Notes: generated by a model not told the origin, from the sequence alone. 64,000 nt of DNA from Actinomadura meyerae (GCF_900188445.1 NZ_FZOR01000006.1:124001-188000); one strand, 5' to 3'. Shown: positions 15,632 to 24,754, counted from the stretch's first letter. Made by a program: numbers and translations.

Positions 15632-17305
15632 GTGGACGACTGGCAGTGGCGCGCCTGGGTCGGCCACCCGTCCGGCGGCAAGCTCGGCGCGGCGTTCCTC
15701 ATCACCGAGACCCGGCTGCTGACCTGCGCCCACACCGTCCACGGCCTGGACGAGGCGCGCGTCGGCTTCCCCGGCCTCCTGGAGGACCTGCCCGCCGCGG
15801 TCGTGCGGCGCGGCGCGTGGCGGCGCGAGGGCGACCCGGGTGACGTCGCCGTCCTGGAGCTGCGCCGGCCCGTGCCGTACGCGCCCGCCCGCCTGGCCGC
15901 CCCCGACGACCTGCACGAGCACTCCCTCACCGGCCGGACGTTCGCCGTCTGCGGGTTCCCGCGCCGCAAGGACGGGAACGAGCGGCACGCGCACGTCACG
16001 ACGTCCCCGCACCGGGACATGCGGCGCGAGTGGTGGGAGCTGAAGACCGGGCCCGGCGACTGGCTGGAGGAGGGCTACAGCGGGTCGGCCGTGTACGACG
16101 CGGCGAGCGGCGAGGTCATCGGCATGGTGACCAACGCCGAGCTGCGCGACGGCGACCGCGCCGACCTCGGCTGGATGCTGCCCCTCCCGCACATCCGGAC
16201 ACACTGGGAGGAGCTGGACGACCTGCTGCCGCTCCGCTGGCTCACCCCGGACGCGCGCCGCGAGCTGCGGGAACTCCTCGACGGCGTCCGCTACACCGAC
16301 CCGCTGGCCGCCGCCCTGGAGCGCGTCACCGGGCGCCCGGCGTCCGGCGGGTTCCGTTCGGCGTGGGGGTCGGTCCGGTACGTCGCCGAGGGCTGGCCGG
16401 AGGACCGGCTCGTCCGCTACCTCGCGGCGCTCGGCCCGCACCTGCCGGACGCGGCGCGCGCACGGCTCACCGCCTGGTCGGCGCGGCACCTGCCCGGCGC
16501 GGCGCCCGCCGCCGCCCCGCGCTCGGGGCCCGCGTCGGTGATCGTCCGGCTGGAGCGGGTCACGTTCGACAACGCCTTCGACGTGACCGTGCACACCTGG
16601 ATCGACGGCGCCGAGGGGCCGCGCCGGCCGACCGAGCGCGTCCCGGAGAAGCGGGTGCGGGCGGTGGCCGAGGCGGGCGTGGCGGCGCTCGCGCCCGCGC
16701 TGTTCGGCCGCGACTGGATGATCGAGTTCGCGGTGCCGGAGAGCTGGCTCGGCAAGCCGTTCGAGCAGTGGCACCTCGACCCGCGCAACCGCATCCCGAT
16801 GCGCCGCTACCCGGTCGTCGTGCGGGACGTCGAGCGGATGCGGCCCGACTCGTTCCGCCGCGACCAGGCCCACCACCGCTGGCGGCTGCTGCACGAGCGG
16901 GGCCGCAGCGACCCGCGCCCCATCGCCTGCGACGCGCCCCGCAAGGGCAGCGACTTCCAGGACTGGCTGGAGGCCAACGTCGACTTCTGCGTGCTCGTCT
17001 ACGGGTCGCGTCCGGTGAAGAGCTGGCTGACGGCCGCGCTCAACAACGGCATCCCCGTCATGCTGTGGACCCGCACGCCCTGCGACGCGGCGTCCCATCA
17101 CGACTGCCGGGGGCACCGTGTCCTGGACGAGCTGACCGCCGCCGTCGGCGACCGGCATCCGGGCGAGCTGCCGCAGGTCGCGCTCGCCCTGCGCAAGGCC
17201 GCCCTCGTGGCACCGAAGGACGAGCCGCACTGCGGACGCGACCTGACCCTGCTGTGGGACGACCCGTCCCGCCTTCCCGACCCCCCGCTCGCCATGGAGG
17301 TATAG
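15632..17305 (+). CDS. Trypsin-like protease fused to VMAP C-terminal domain (conflict-system effector)
   Basis: Residues 1-200 form a chymotrypsin-fold protease with an intact triad: His34 in LTCAHTVHG, Asp71 in DPGDVAVLEL and Ser150 in EEGYSGSAV. Residues about 200-300 look like an effector-associated helical adaptor (LRELLDGVRYTDPLAAALE, then AARARLTAWSARHL). Residues about 310-557 form the VMAP-C domain, including VLVYGSRPVKSWLTAALNNG and PVMLWTR. There is no signal peptide, so the protease is cytoplasmic and probably held inactive until triggered by the MoxR/ATPase partners. The stop is directly followed by the moxR GTG. Confidence 0.85.
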   Translation: MDDWQWRAWVGHPSGGKLGAAFLITETRLLTCAHTVHGLDEARVGFPGLLEDLPAAVVRRGAWRREGDPGDVAVLELRRPVPYAPARLAAPDDLHEHSLTGRTFAVCGFPRRKDGNERHAHVTTSPHRDMRREWWELKTGPGDWLEEGYSGSAVYDAASGEVIGMVTNAELRDGDRADLGWMLPLPHIRTHWEELDDLLPLRWLTPDARRELRELLDGVRYTDPLAAALERVTGRPASGGFRSAWGSVRYVAEGWPEDRLVRYLAALGPHLPDAARARLTAWSARHLPGAAPAAAPRSGPASVIVRLERVTFDNAFDVTVHTWIDGAEGPRRPTERVPEKRVRAVAEAGVAALAPALFGRDWMIEFAVPESWLGKPFEQWHLDPRNRIPMRRYPVVVRDVERMRPDSFRRDQAHHRWRLLHERGRSDPRPIACDAPRKGSDFQDWLEANVDFCVLVYGSRPVKSWLTAALNNGIPVMLWTRTPCDAASHHDCRGHRVLDELTAAVGDRHPGELPQVALALRKAALVAPKDEPHCGRDLTLLWDDPSRLPDPPLAMEV

Positions 17306-18295
17306 GTGTCCGACTGGCTGCTCTACACAGGGAGCCGTCGCACCCACGACGGCATCGACCGGCTCCCCGGCCCGCCGCCATGGCGCACGTTCGACGGCGA
17401 GCCCGTCCTGGACACCCCGCCCGGCGGTTCCGGCAACGACCACCAGGCCACCACCTACCGCCCATCGGACGACGCCGTACAGCAGGTCAACGCCGCGCTG
17501 TACCTGCGCAGGCCGCTGCTGGTGACGGGGCCGCCCGGCACGGGGAAGTCGACACTCGCCTACGCGGTGGCCCACGAACTCGGCCTCGGGCCCGTCCTGC
17601 ACTGGCCCATCACCAGCCGCACCACGCTCCGTGACGGCCTCTACCAGTACGACCCCCTGACCCGCCTGTACGCGGCCGGGCGCGGCAACGCGCCCGCCGG
17701 TGGAGACGCGCCCGGCGACGACATCGGCCGCTACATCCGGCTCGGCCCGCTCGGCACCGCGCTGCTCCCCTACCGGCGGCCGCGCGTCCTGCTGGTGGAC
17801 GAGATCGACAAGAGCGACATCGACCTGCCCAACGACCTCCTCACGATCTTCGAGAAGGGCGAGTACGAGCTGCCCGAGCTGACCCGGCGCGCCGACCCGT
17901 CCGCCGAGGTCATGGCCGCCGACGGGCCAGGCGCCCGAGTCACCGTCACCGGCGGGACCGTCCGCTGCAACGCCTTCCCGTTCGTCGTGCTGACCAGCAA
18001 CGGCGAGCGCGAGTTCCCGCCCGCGTTCCTGCGCCGCTGCGTCACCGTCGAGCTGCGGCAGCCGACCGGGGAGGCGGAGCTGGCGGCGATCGTCCGGGAG
18101 CACCTCGGGCCGCTCGCCGACCGGAGCGAGGACCTCGTCCGCCGCTTCCTCGACCGGTCCGCGTCCGGGACGCTCGCCACCGACCAGCTGCTCAACGCCG
18201 TCTACCTGTGCCGGCACGCCGGCGCCGCCGACCGGCACGCCCTCGCCGACCGGATCATGCCGTACCTGACCGGGCCGATCGACGACGAGGCATGA
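17306..18295 (+). CDS. MoxR-type AAA+ ATPase of the VMAP system
   Basis: The 329-residue AAA+ protein has Walker A VTGPPGTGKST (residues 73-83), Walker B VLLVDEIDK (about 161-169), sensor 1 VVLTSNGER, and FPPAFLRRC (arginine-finger region). It is a MoxR ATPase, which acts as a chaperone-like remodeler, usually of vWA-containing partners. GGAGG lies six bases before the GTG at 17306. The stop TGA overlaps the first ATG of the 14-bp repeat array. It is likely the ATP-driven switch between the protease and the giant downstream protein. Confidence 0.9.
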   Translation: MSDWLLYTGSRRTHDGIDRLPGPPPWRTFDGEPVLDTPPGGSGNDHQATTYRPSDDAVQQVNAALYLRRPLLVTGPPGTGKSTLAYAVAHELGLGPVLHWPITSRTTLRDGLYQYDPLTRLYAAGRGNAPAGGDAPGDDIGRYIRLGPLGTALLPYRRPRVLLVDEIDKSDIDLPNDLLTIFEKGEYELPELTRRADPSAEVMAADGPGARVTVTGGTVRCNAFPFVVLTSNGEREFPPAFLRRCVTVELRQPTGEAELAAIVREHLGPLADRSEDLVRRFLDRSASGTLATDQLLNAVYLCRHAGAADRHALADRIMPYLTGPIDDEA

Positions 18296-18557
18296 ACGGG
18301 GAGCCATGAACGGGGAGCCATGAACCGGGACGCATGAACGGGGACGCATGAACGGGGACGCATGAACGGGGACGCATGAACGGGGACGCATGAACGGGGA
18401 CGCATGAACGGGGACGCATGAACGGGGACGCATGAACGGGGACGCATGAACGGGGACGCATGAACGGGGACGCATGAACGGGGACGCATGAACGGGGACG
18501 CATGAACGGGGACGCATGAACGGGGACGCATGAACGGGGACGCATGAACGGGGACGC
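18292..18557 (+). repeat. Array of 19 tandem 14-bp units forming overlapping mini-ORFs
   Basis: Nineteen head-to-tail 14-bp units lie between moxR and the next gene. The consensus is ATGAACGGGGACGC. Units 1 and 2 end GGAGCC, unit 3 starts ATGAACCGGG, and the last 16 are identical. Each unit holds an ATG, a five-codon ORF (MNGDA) whose TGA overlaps the next ATG, and a GGGGA before that ATG. The moxR TGA (18293-18295) overlaps the first ATG, and the last unit runs into the real start ATG at 18558. There are no spacers, so it is not a CRISPR. Confidence 0.95.
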
Positions 18558-21500
18558 ATGAACGGGATCGACCGGCTCCGCGCGGCCCTCGCGGCGACCG
18601 GGCCGCCGCCGGACGCCCGCGAGCTGAGCGAGATGCTGTGGCTCGCCTGCCACATCACCCCCGTCGCCGAGGACGAGACCTCCCCCGCGCCGCCCCCGGC
18701 CCGCCCGCGGGCGGACCCCGAGGAGCCGGGGGAGGTCCCGGAGCCACCGCCCGCGGCCGTGCCTCCGGAGCCCGCGCCGGAACCGCTGACCGGCCTCCAC
18801 CCGCGTCCCGGCCCCGGCGCGGAACCGGCCGGGTCGGCGGCGGAGGTGCTCGTCCCGACCGCGCCGATGCTGGCGGACGCCCTCGGCGTGCAGCGCGCGC
18901 TGCGACCGCTGAAGCGCCGCGTCCCGTCCCGGCACCGCCGCGAGCTGGAGGAGGAGGCGACCGCCGCGCGCATCGCCGACACCGGCCTGTGGGCGCCAGT
19001 ACTCGTCCCGTCGTCGGAACGGTGGCTCACGCTCAGCCTCGTCGTCGACACCGGGCCGACCATGCGGCTCTGGCGGCCCCTCGCCCGCGAGCTGACCGAG
19101 ACGCTGATCCGCCAGGGCGCCTTCCAGGACGTCCACGTCGCCTACCTGGACGCAACCGGCCGCATCGCCTCGGCCCCCGGCGCCCCGCCCCAGGACCCCG
19201 GCACCCTCCTGGACGCGTCGGGCCGCCACGCGGTGCTCGTCCTGAGCGACTGCTCGGGCCCGCACTGGTGGAGCGGGCAGGCCCCGCGCACCGTCCGCCG
19301 CTGGGCGCAGGCCGGGCCGACCGCGATCCTCCAGCCGCTCGCCGAGCGCCTGTGGCGCCGCACCGCCGCACCGGCCGTCCCCGGCCTCGCGGCCCTCCCC
19401 CGGCCCGGCGCCGCGAACACCGCCCTGCGCTTCACCCCGCACGACGGGGCGATGCCGCCGGGCGTGCCCGTCCCGGTGATGGAGGCGGCACCGCGCTGGT
19501 TCGCCGCGTGGGCCCGCCTGGTGTCCGGTTCCGGGCCGCAGCCCGCCGCCGTCGCCGCGCTGCCCGCCCGCCCGTCCGGCTCCGCGCCCGTCGGCCGCGA
19601 GCGCGAACTGCCGATCGGCGAGCGCGTCCGCCGATTCCTGGCCACGGCCTCCCCCGGCGCCGCCGAACTCGCCGCGCACGTCGCCGTGTCCGACCCGTCC
19701 CTGCCGGTGATGCGGCTCATCCAGCACCGCGTCCTCGGCGGCTCCGGGCCGGGCCAGCTCGCGGAGGTCCTGCTCAGCGGCCTGCTGCGCCCGGCGGGCG
19801 ACGTCCGCTACGCGTTCGTGCCGGGCGCCCGCGAGGCCCTCCTCGACACCCTCCCGCGGCCCGAGGCCCTGCACACGCGGCGCGTCCTCGAAGCGGTCTC
19901 CGCCGAGATCGAGCGCCGCGCCGGGACCGCCGCCGAGACGTTCCGCGCCCTGCTGCCCGCCGACGGCGGCCCCGTCACCCTCACCGCCGACACCGACCAT
20001 TTCGCGCTCGTCACCCCGGAGACCCGCACCCACCTCGCCCCCGGTTCCGCCCCGGCCCCCGATTCCAGCCCGGCCCCCGACTCCAACAGGGCTCCCGCGC
20101 CCGACCTGCTGGAACTCTTCGGCGCATCGCCCGACGAGCTGATCGACCGCCACTGGCACGGCCCGTCCCGCAAGACGCTCATCGGCGCGGCCGGCGACGG
20201 CGGCTGGTTCAGCCTGGACATCCTCAGCGGCCGCCCCGACCTCCCCCACGGCCTGGTCACCGGCCCCCCGGCGGACCGCGACGCGCTGCTGCGAGTGATC
20301 GTGGCCGGGCTCGTCCTCACCCACTCGCCCGAACTCGTGAACCTCGGGTTCGTCAACTTCTCGCGGTGGGACACCTTCGACCACCTGGCGGACCTCCCGC
20401 ATCTCGCCCTGTCCACCTCGGAGTCGACTCCGTTGCCGGCGCTGCTCGACGGCCTCCCGCAGACCCTCGAAACCGAGCGGAGGCGCCGCGAAGCCGTCCT
20501 GCGGGAGGCCGGCGTCCGCACGTGGGACGCCTACCAGACGGAATTCGCGAGAGGGCGCCCGCTCCCCCCGCTGCCCGCGCTCGTCGTGATCGTCCAGGAC
20601 GCCGACGACCTGTTCGGGCACGACCTCCCGGAGGCCATGGCGCGGCTCTGCGAGCTGGGCGCCGACCAGGGATTGCGCTTCGTCTTCTCCATGGCCCACG
20701 CCGACGCCGCCTTCTTCCCCTGGGCGGCGGACCTCGCGACCTGGCAGGCCGACATGGGGGAGCACAGGATGTCCATGAAGCTCCCGACGGGGAGCCACTT
20801 CCACCAGGATTTCCGGCCGGCCCGCCTTTCCTCCGACGACGCCGACTCCATCGTGGAGGCGGTGCGCCGGCGGGCCCCGCGAGTGGACAGGCTCCACCTC
20901 CCCGCCGACCCCGTAGCACCACCGCAACCCCCCGCGCCCGAGGCCCCGCCGCGCTTCGACGTCCTCCGCCTCAACGGCGGCGGCCCCAGCGGCATGTTCC
21001 ACGAGACGTGGGCGCTCCCCGCGTCCGAGCCGCGGAGCCCCGGCATCGGATACGACGAGAGCGGTGACGTCGTCACCCTCTACCCGCTCGACATCTCGGC
21101 CGGAATCCCGCACGGCATGATCGTCGGCGACACCGAGGCACGGCGCCGCGTCATGCGCGCGATCACGTTCTCGCTCGCCGCGGCCTACTCACCGAGCGAC
21201 CTCACGTTCGCCTTCGCGGGGCTGGGCGAGCATCCGCTCGGTGAGCCGCTCGACCTACCGCACGTCCGCTACTCCGACGAGGAACTGCTCGGATCGGCGG
21301 ACCGCCTCCGGCGGTTCACCGGCTTCCTGTCGAACGAGATGGAGGCCCGCTCCGCCCGGGCCGTGGCCGATCCGCCGGGGCTCGTCGTCTTCGCCGACGT
21401 GTCGCTGACCTTCCCGGCCGGCAGACCCGAGGCGGCCGAGGCACTGCTCACCGTGGCGCAGAAGGGCGCGGCGCTCGGCGTCCAGCTCCTGGTCGGCTCC

Positions 21501-22868
21501 GCGACGGTCGAGGACACGACGATCTGGGACCGCTTCCTGCCCCTCCTCGGCTGGCGGGTCGCCGCGAGCGAGCAGCCGCCCGCGGTGCTCCAGCGCGTCC
21601 TCGGACGCGCGTCCCTGCCGTTCGCCGGCGAGCGGACGGCCTACCTCCGCGCGGGTAGCGGTGCACCGCGCCGCTTCAGCGTCGCCGACGAGCCGCCCGC
21701 GCCCGCCGTCGAGGACTTCGTCCGCCGGACGCGCGAACGCGCGGCGCTTCCCGCCACCGCGCGGACGCCCCTGGCCGATCCGGTGCCCCCGCTCGACGAC
21801 TTCCCCCCGGACGGGCATCTGGTGTTCTGCGGCCGGTTCGGGGAGGAGATGCTGACGACGGCACGGTGGTACGGGAGCCGGCGCGCCTCCCAGGGCGCAC
21901 TGCCGCACGGGAACGTGACCGCGACGTCCTGGCGCATGCTGGTGGGCCAGGACTCCGGCGAGCGCGACACCCCCGTCCCCCGGCTCTTCCGGGAGTCGGC
22001 GGGCGGGGTGCTGGTGGTGGAGGACGCGGGCGAACTCGTGACCGCCGAGGGCGGGCCGCTGGCCATGGCGGCGATCGAGGTGATCGCGAGGATGGCCGCG
22101 GACCGCGCGGACCCGCTGATCGTCCTGTGCGGGCCGGCCCCGGCCATGCGCGCCCTGCTCACCCTGCTGCCGCCCGGCACCGCCGACGGGTTCCGCATGG
22201 TCGCCCCGGCGGAGTGGGGCGGGGACGCGGGCTCCCTGCCGGAGCACCTGCCGCGCGGCGAGCTGGCGATGGCCTCGCACGGGCGCATCCCCATCGGCGT
22301 CGAGGACGGCACGCAGGCCCCGGCCGTCCTGGCCTTCCGGGAGCTGCCGCACTTCAGCGTGGTCGGCCCGCCCGGATCCGGGAAGACGAACGTGCTGTAC
22401 CTCGTCTTCGACGCCCTCAGCACCGGCGGGGAGGAGCCGTACGTCATCGACCCGAGCGGCGGGCTGAACGACTTGGACTTCCGGCTGGGCGGCCCGCCCC
22501 GGGTCTCCACCGGCGAGTACGCCGCGACGACGTCGCAGGCGCGGTCACTGATCGGCGGGCTTCTCGGACGCCTGGAAAGGTCGCCCGCGGCGGAGTTCTA
22601 CCTGCTCGTGGACGACCACGACCTGCTCGACCGCGGGTTGTTCCTGCCGCTCGGCCCGCACCTCGGCGAGGGGCGGCTCCACCTCGTCGTCGCCCGCACG
22701 GAGACCAGGTCGTCCGCCGGGACCGATTCGCTGCTCGACGAGCTGCACCCGGAGGTGTGCGCGGCCCTGCTGATGGGCGGGCCGTCGCCGGCCGAGCGCG
22801 TCCCCGGGCGCGGGGTCCTCACGCAGGGGTACGAGAGCCGGTTCGTCCAGGTCGCGTCCGTCCGCTGA
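18558..22868 (+). CDS. SAV_2336-type protein with vWA-like region and three EccC/FtsK-like ATPase domains
   Basis: This is a 1436-residue protein. Residues 1-35 match the SAV_2336 N-terminal module (RLRAALAATGPPPDARELS), followed by a Pro-rich linker. Residues about 120-400 include LSLVVDTGPTMRLW, a vWA-like strand with a Ser/Thr/Asp metal-site pattern. Three tandem FtsK/EccC-like domains follow. Domain 1 has DLPHGLVTGPPADRDALL (about 566), without the Lys of Walker A. Domain 2 has GIPHGMIVGDTEARRRV (about 848), also degenerate. Domain 3 has an intact VVGPPGSGKTN (about 1268-1278) and FYLLVDDHD as Walker B. The likely role is scaffold and sensor of the VMAP system, coupled to moxR through the repeat array. 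Confidence 0.85.
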   Translation: MNGIDRLRAALAATGPPPDARELSEMLWLACHITPVAEDETSPAPPPARPRADPEEPGEVPEPPPAAVPPEPAPEPLTGLHPRPGPGAEPAGSAAEVLVPTAPMLADALGVQRALRPLKRRVPSRHRRELEEEATAARIADTGLWAPVLVPSSERWLTLSLVVDTGPTMRLWRPLARELTETLIRQGAFQDVHVAYLDATGRIASAPGAPPQDPGTLLDASGRHAVLVLSDCSGPHWWSGQAPRTVRRWAQAGPTAILQPLAERLWRRTAAPAVPGLAALPRPGAANTALRFTPHDGAMPPGVPVPVMEAAPRWFAAWARLVSGSGPQPAAVAALPARPSGSAPVGRERELPIGERVRRFLATASPGAAELAAHVAVSDPSLPVMRLIQHRVLGGSGPGQLAEVLLSGLLRPAGDVRYAFVPGAREALLDTLPRPEALHTRRVLEAVSAEIERRAGTAAETFRALLPADGGPVTLTADTDHFALVTPETRTHLAPGSAPAPDSSPAPDSNRAPAPDLLELFGASPDELIDRHWHGPSRKTLIGAAGDGGWFSLDILSGRPDLPHGLVTGPPADRDALLRVIVAGLVLTHSPELVNLGFVNFSRWDTFDHLADLPHLALSTSESTPLPALLDGLPQTLETERRRREAVLREAGVRTWDAYQTEFARGRPLPPLPALVVIVQDADDLFGHDLPEAMARLCELGADQGLRFVFSMAHADAAFFPWAADLATWQADMGEHRMSMKLPTGSHFHQDFRPARLSSDDADSIVEAVRRRAPRVDRLHLPADPVAPPQPPAPEAPPRFDVLRLNGGGPSGMFHETWALPASEPRSPGIGYDESGDVVTLYPLDISAGIPHGMIVGDTEARRRVMRAITFSLAAAYSPSDLTFAFAGLGEHPLGEPLDLPHVRYSDEELLGSADRLRRFTGFLSNEMEARSARAVADPPGLVVFADVSLTFPAGRPEAAEALLTVAQKGAALGVQLLVGSATVEDTTIWDRFLPLLGWRVAASEQPPAVLQRVLGRASLPFAGERTAYLRAGSGAPRRFSVADEPPAPAVEDFVRRTRERAALPATARTPLADPVPPLDDFPPDGHLVFCGRFGEEMLTTARWYGSRRASQGALPHGNVTATSWRMLVGQDSGERDTPVPRLFRESAGGVLVVEDAGELVTAEGGPLAMAAIEVIARMAADRADPLIVLCGPAPAMRALLTLLPPGTADGFRMVAPAEWGGDAGSLPEHLPRGELAMASHGRIPIGVEDGTQAPAVLAFRELPHFSVVGPPGSGKTNVLYLVFDALSTGGEEPYVIDPSGGLNDLDFRLGGPPRVSTGEYAATTSQARSLIGGLLGRLERSPAAEFYLLVDDHDLLDRGLFLPLGPHLGEGRLHLVVARTETRSSAGTDSLLDELHPEVCAALLMGGPSPAERVPGRGVLTQGYESRFVQVASVR

Positions 22869-22871
22869 CGA

Positions 22872-22890
22872 TATTGGACCGACCGATACA
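22872..22890 (+). promoter_or_regulatory. Candidate TetR operator upstream of the tetR gene
   Basis: The 19-bp site TATTGGACCGACCGATACA shares 14 of 19 bases with the reverse complement of a site before the exporter gene (23528-23546). It overlaps a plausible -35 (TTGGAC), so binding would repress tetR. Confidence 0.6.
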
Positions 22891-22910
22891 TAACGTGTTA
22901 GCGTACGGGC

Positions 22911-23486
22911 ATGGGGCGGCCGCGGAAGTTCGAGGAAGAGCGGGCCGTCCGGGCGGCCATGCTGGCCTTCTGGGCGGACGGCTACGAGGCGACCTCGACG
23001 CAGGAGCTGTGCGAGGCGACCGGCCTCGGGCGCAGCAGCATCTACAACACGTTCGCCAGCAAGCGGGACCTGTACGTCAAGGCGCTGACGCACTACATGC
23101 ACCACCGGACGGGCCGCCTCGCCGAACTGATGGAGGACGAGTCCAGGCCCGTGCGGGAGAAGCTGCGGACCGTGCTGGACTGGGCCGTCGAACCGGACGC
23201 CGAAGACCCGTCCGGATGCCTGGTCGTGAACGCGACCGTCGAGCTCGGCCCGCATGACCCCGACATCGCCGAGCGGCTCGACCGGGACCGGCGGCGGCGC
23301 TTCGACCTGCTGAAGTCCGCCATCGAGCACGGTATCCGCGTCGGCGAGATCCCCCCGGACCGGGATCCGGCGGCGCTGACGAACTTCGTGACCGCGACGG
23401 TGAGCGGCATCCAGGTCGCCGCCCGCGGCGGCGCCGACCGGGCGACGCTGCGGAGCATCGCCGACACCGCGATGACCTCCATCTGA
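22911..23486 (+). CDS. TetR-family transcriptional regulator
   Basis: At 191 residues it has an N-terminal TetR HTH (MLAFWADGYEATSTQELCEATG, then GRSSIYNTFASKRDLY) and a ligand-binding C-terminal domain of the AcrR/TetR_C type. It lies 77 bases upstream of a Cmx-like exporter, in the same direction. Near-identical sites occur before both genes, so it probably represses itself and the exporter and is released by the exported drug. A terminator sits between the two genes, so the exporter has its own promoter. Confidence 0.9.
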   Translation: MGRPRKFEEERAVRAAMLAFWADGYEATSTQELCEATGLGRSSIYNTFASKRDLYVKALTHYMHHRTGRLAELMEDESRPVREKLRTVLDWAVEPDAEDPSGCLVVNATVELGPHDPDIAERLDRDRRRRFDLLKSAIEHGIRVGEIPPDRDPAALTNFVTATVSGIQVAARGGADRATLRSIADTAMTSI

Positions 23487-23490
23487 GACG

Positions 23491-23513
23491 AGGGCGGCCC
23501 CGGCCGCCCTTTT
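23491..23513 (+). terminator. Intrinsic terminator between tetR and the exporter
   Basis: AGGGCGGCC (23491-23499) and GGCCGCCCT (23502-23510) form a perfect nine-base stem followed by TTT. It is one of the few hairpins here with a T-run. Confidence 0.75.
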
Positions 23514-23527
23514 CCACGCCCCAATTT

Positions 23528-23546
23528 TGTACTGATCTATCCAATA
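23528..23546 (+). promoter_or_regulatory. Candidate TetR operator upstream of the exporter
   Basis: TGTACTGATCTATCCAATA is the inverted counterpart of the site at 22872-22890 (14 of 19 identical). It lies 18 bases before the exporter start. Confidence 0.6.
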
Positions 23547-23563
23547 CTACGAGAGGGACAGCG

Positions 23564-24748
23564 ATGCCACTGGCCGTGTACGTACTGGGGATGGCGATCT
23601 TCGCCCAGGGCACGTCGGAGCTGATGCTCGCGGGCCTGCTGCCGGAGATGGCCGCCGACCTCGGCGTGTCGGTGCCGGACGCGGGGCTGCTCATCTCCGC
23701 GTTCGCGATCGGGATGCTGGTCGGCGCCCCCGTCCTGGCGCTGCTGACGCTGCGGTGGCCGCACCGGCGGACGATGCTGGCGTTCCTCGCGGTGTTCGTC
23801 GTGACGCACGCCGTCAGCGCCCTGACCCCCGGCTACTGGGTGCTGTTCGCGATGCGGATCGTGGGCGCGTTCGTCTACGCCGGGTTCTGGGCGGTGGCCG
23901 CGGCCACGGCGGTCGCGCTCGTCCCGGAGGGCGCGCGGGGCAGGGCGATGGGGATCGTCGCGGGCGGGCTCACCGTGGCCGCGATCGTGGGCCTGCCCGC
24001 CGGGACGCTCATCGGCCAGCACCTCGGCTGGCGGGCCGCGTTCTGGGCGGTGGCGGCCATGTCGGCGGCCGCGATGGCGGGCGTCGCCGCGACGATCCCC
24101 GCCGGGCGGTCGGGCGGCCCGGCGCCGCGCGTCCGGGCGGAGCTGCGCGCGGTGGCCGTCCCCCGGCTGTGGCTGCTGTACGGGACGACCGCGCTGGCGA
24201 CCAGCGGGCTCCTCGTCACGTTCGGCTACCTCGGCGCGCTGCTGACGGAGACGACGGGGATCGCGGAGGCGTGGGTGCCCGGCGTCCTCGCCCTCTACGG
24301 CGTCGGCGCGCTCATCGGGATCACCGCCGGCGGGCGGACGGCCGACACGCGGGCCGTCCCGACCCTGTACGCGGGGTTCGGGGGGCTCACGGTCGTGTCC
24401 GTGCTGCTCGCGCTGACGGCGCACTCGCCCGTTCCGGTCGTCGCGCTGGTGTTCCTGCTGGGGTTCGCCGGGTTCGCCACGAACCCCACGCTGAACACGC
24501 GGGCGTTCGGGATGGTGGACGGCGCCGCGACCCTGGTGGCCGCCGGGAACGTGGTCGCGTTCAACATCGGCATCACCGCGGGGCCGTGGCTCGGCGGGCT
24601 CGCGCTCGACGCCGGGATGGACTACCCGGCCACGGCGTGGATCGGGGCGGGCCTGGGAGCCGCCGCGCTCGGCGCGGTCGCGCTGGGCCGGGTCCGGCGG
24701 CGCCCGGTCGAGGACGCCGCGCGGACCCGGACGTCGGTCAACGCCTGA
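23564..24748 (+). CDS. MFS exporter, Cmx/CmrA (chloramphenicol-efflux-like) group
   Basis: This 394-residue, 12-helix MFS protein starts MPLAVYVLGMAIFAQGTSE, very like Cmx-group drug exporters (DHA1). The first loop after TM2 carries the expected RWPHRRTM variant of the MFS signature, and FVYAGFWAVAAATAVALVP is also conserved. It is likely a proton-driven drug exporter. Chloramphenicol is suggested only by family resemblance. It is probably under the adjacent TetR. GAGAGGGACAGCG precedes the ATG. Confidence 0.85.
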   Translation: MPLAVYVLGMAIFAQGTSELMLAGLLPEMAADLGVSVPDAGLLISAFAIGMLVGAPVLALLTLRWPHRRTMLAFLAVFVVTHAVSALTPGYWVLFAMRIVGAFVYAGFWAVAAATAVALVPEGARGRAMGIVAGGLTVAAIVGLPAGTLIGQHLGWRAAFWAVAAMSAAAMAGVAATIPAGRSGGPAPRVRAELRAVAVPRLWLLYGTTALATSGLLVTFGYLGALLTETTGIAEAWVPGVLALYGVGALIGITAGGRTADTRAVPTLYAGFGGLTVVSVLLALTAHSPVPVVALVFLLGFAGFATNPTLNTRAFGMVDGAATLVAAGNVVAFNIGITAGPWLGGLALDAGMDYPATAWIGAGLGAAALGAVALGRVRRRPVEDAARTRTSVNA

Positions 24749-24754
24749 CAGTGA

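Noticed and set aside
18292..18557. CRISPR array
   Set aside because: The units are contiguous 14-bp repeats without spacers, too short for CRISPR repeats, and no cas genes are near.
15563..21113. Very long open frames on the minus strand opposite the VMAP operon, including repeats of MRPRSCVPVHASPF
   Set aside because: They are antisense shadows from high GC. The repetitive peptide is the reverse complement of the 14-bp array, which lacks stops on that strand. There is no ribosome site or family match.
22911..24748. TetR and exporter as part of the conflict system
   Set aside because: They have their own promoter and operator pair, and drug-efflux genes are not a component of VMAP systems.
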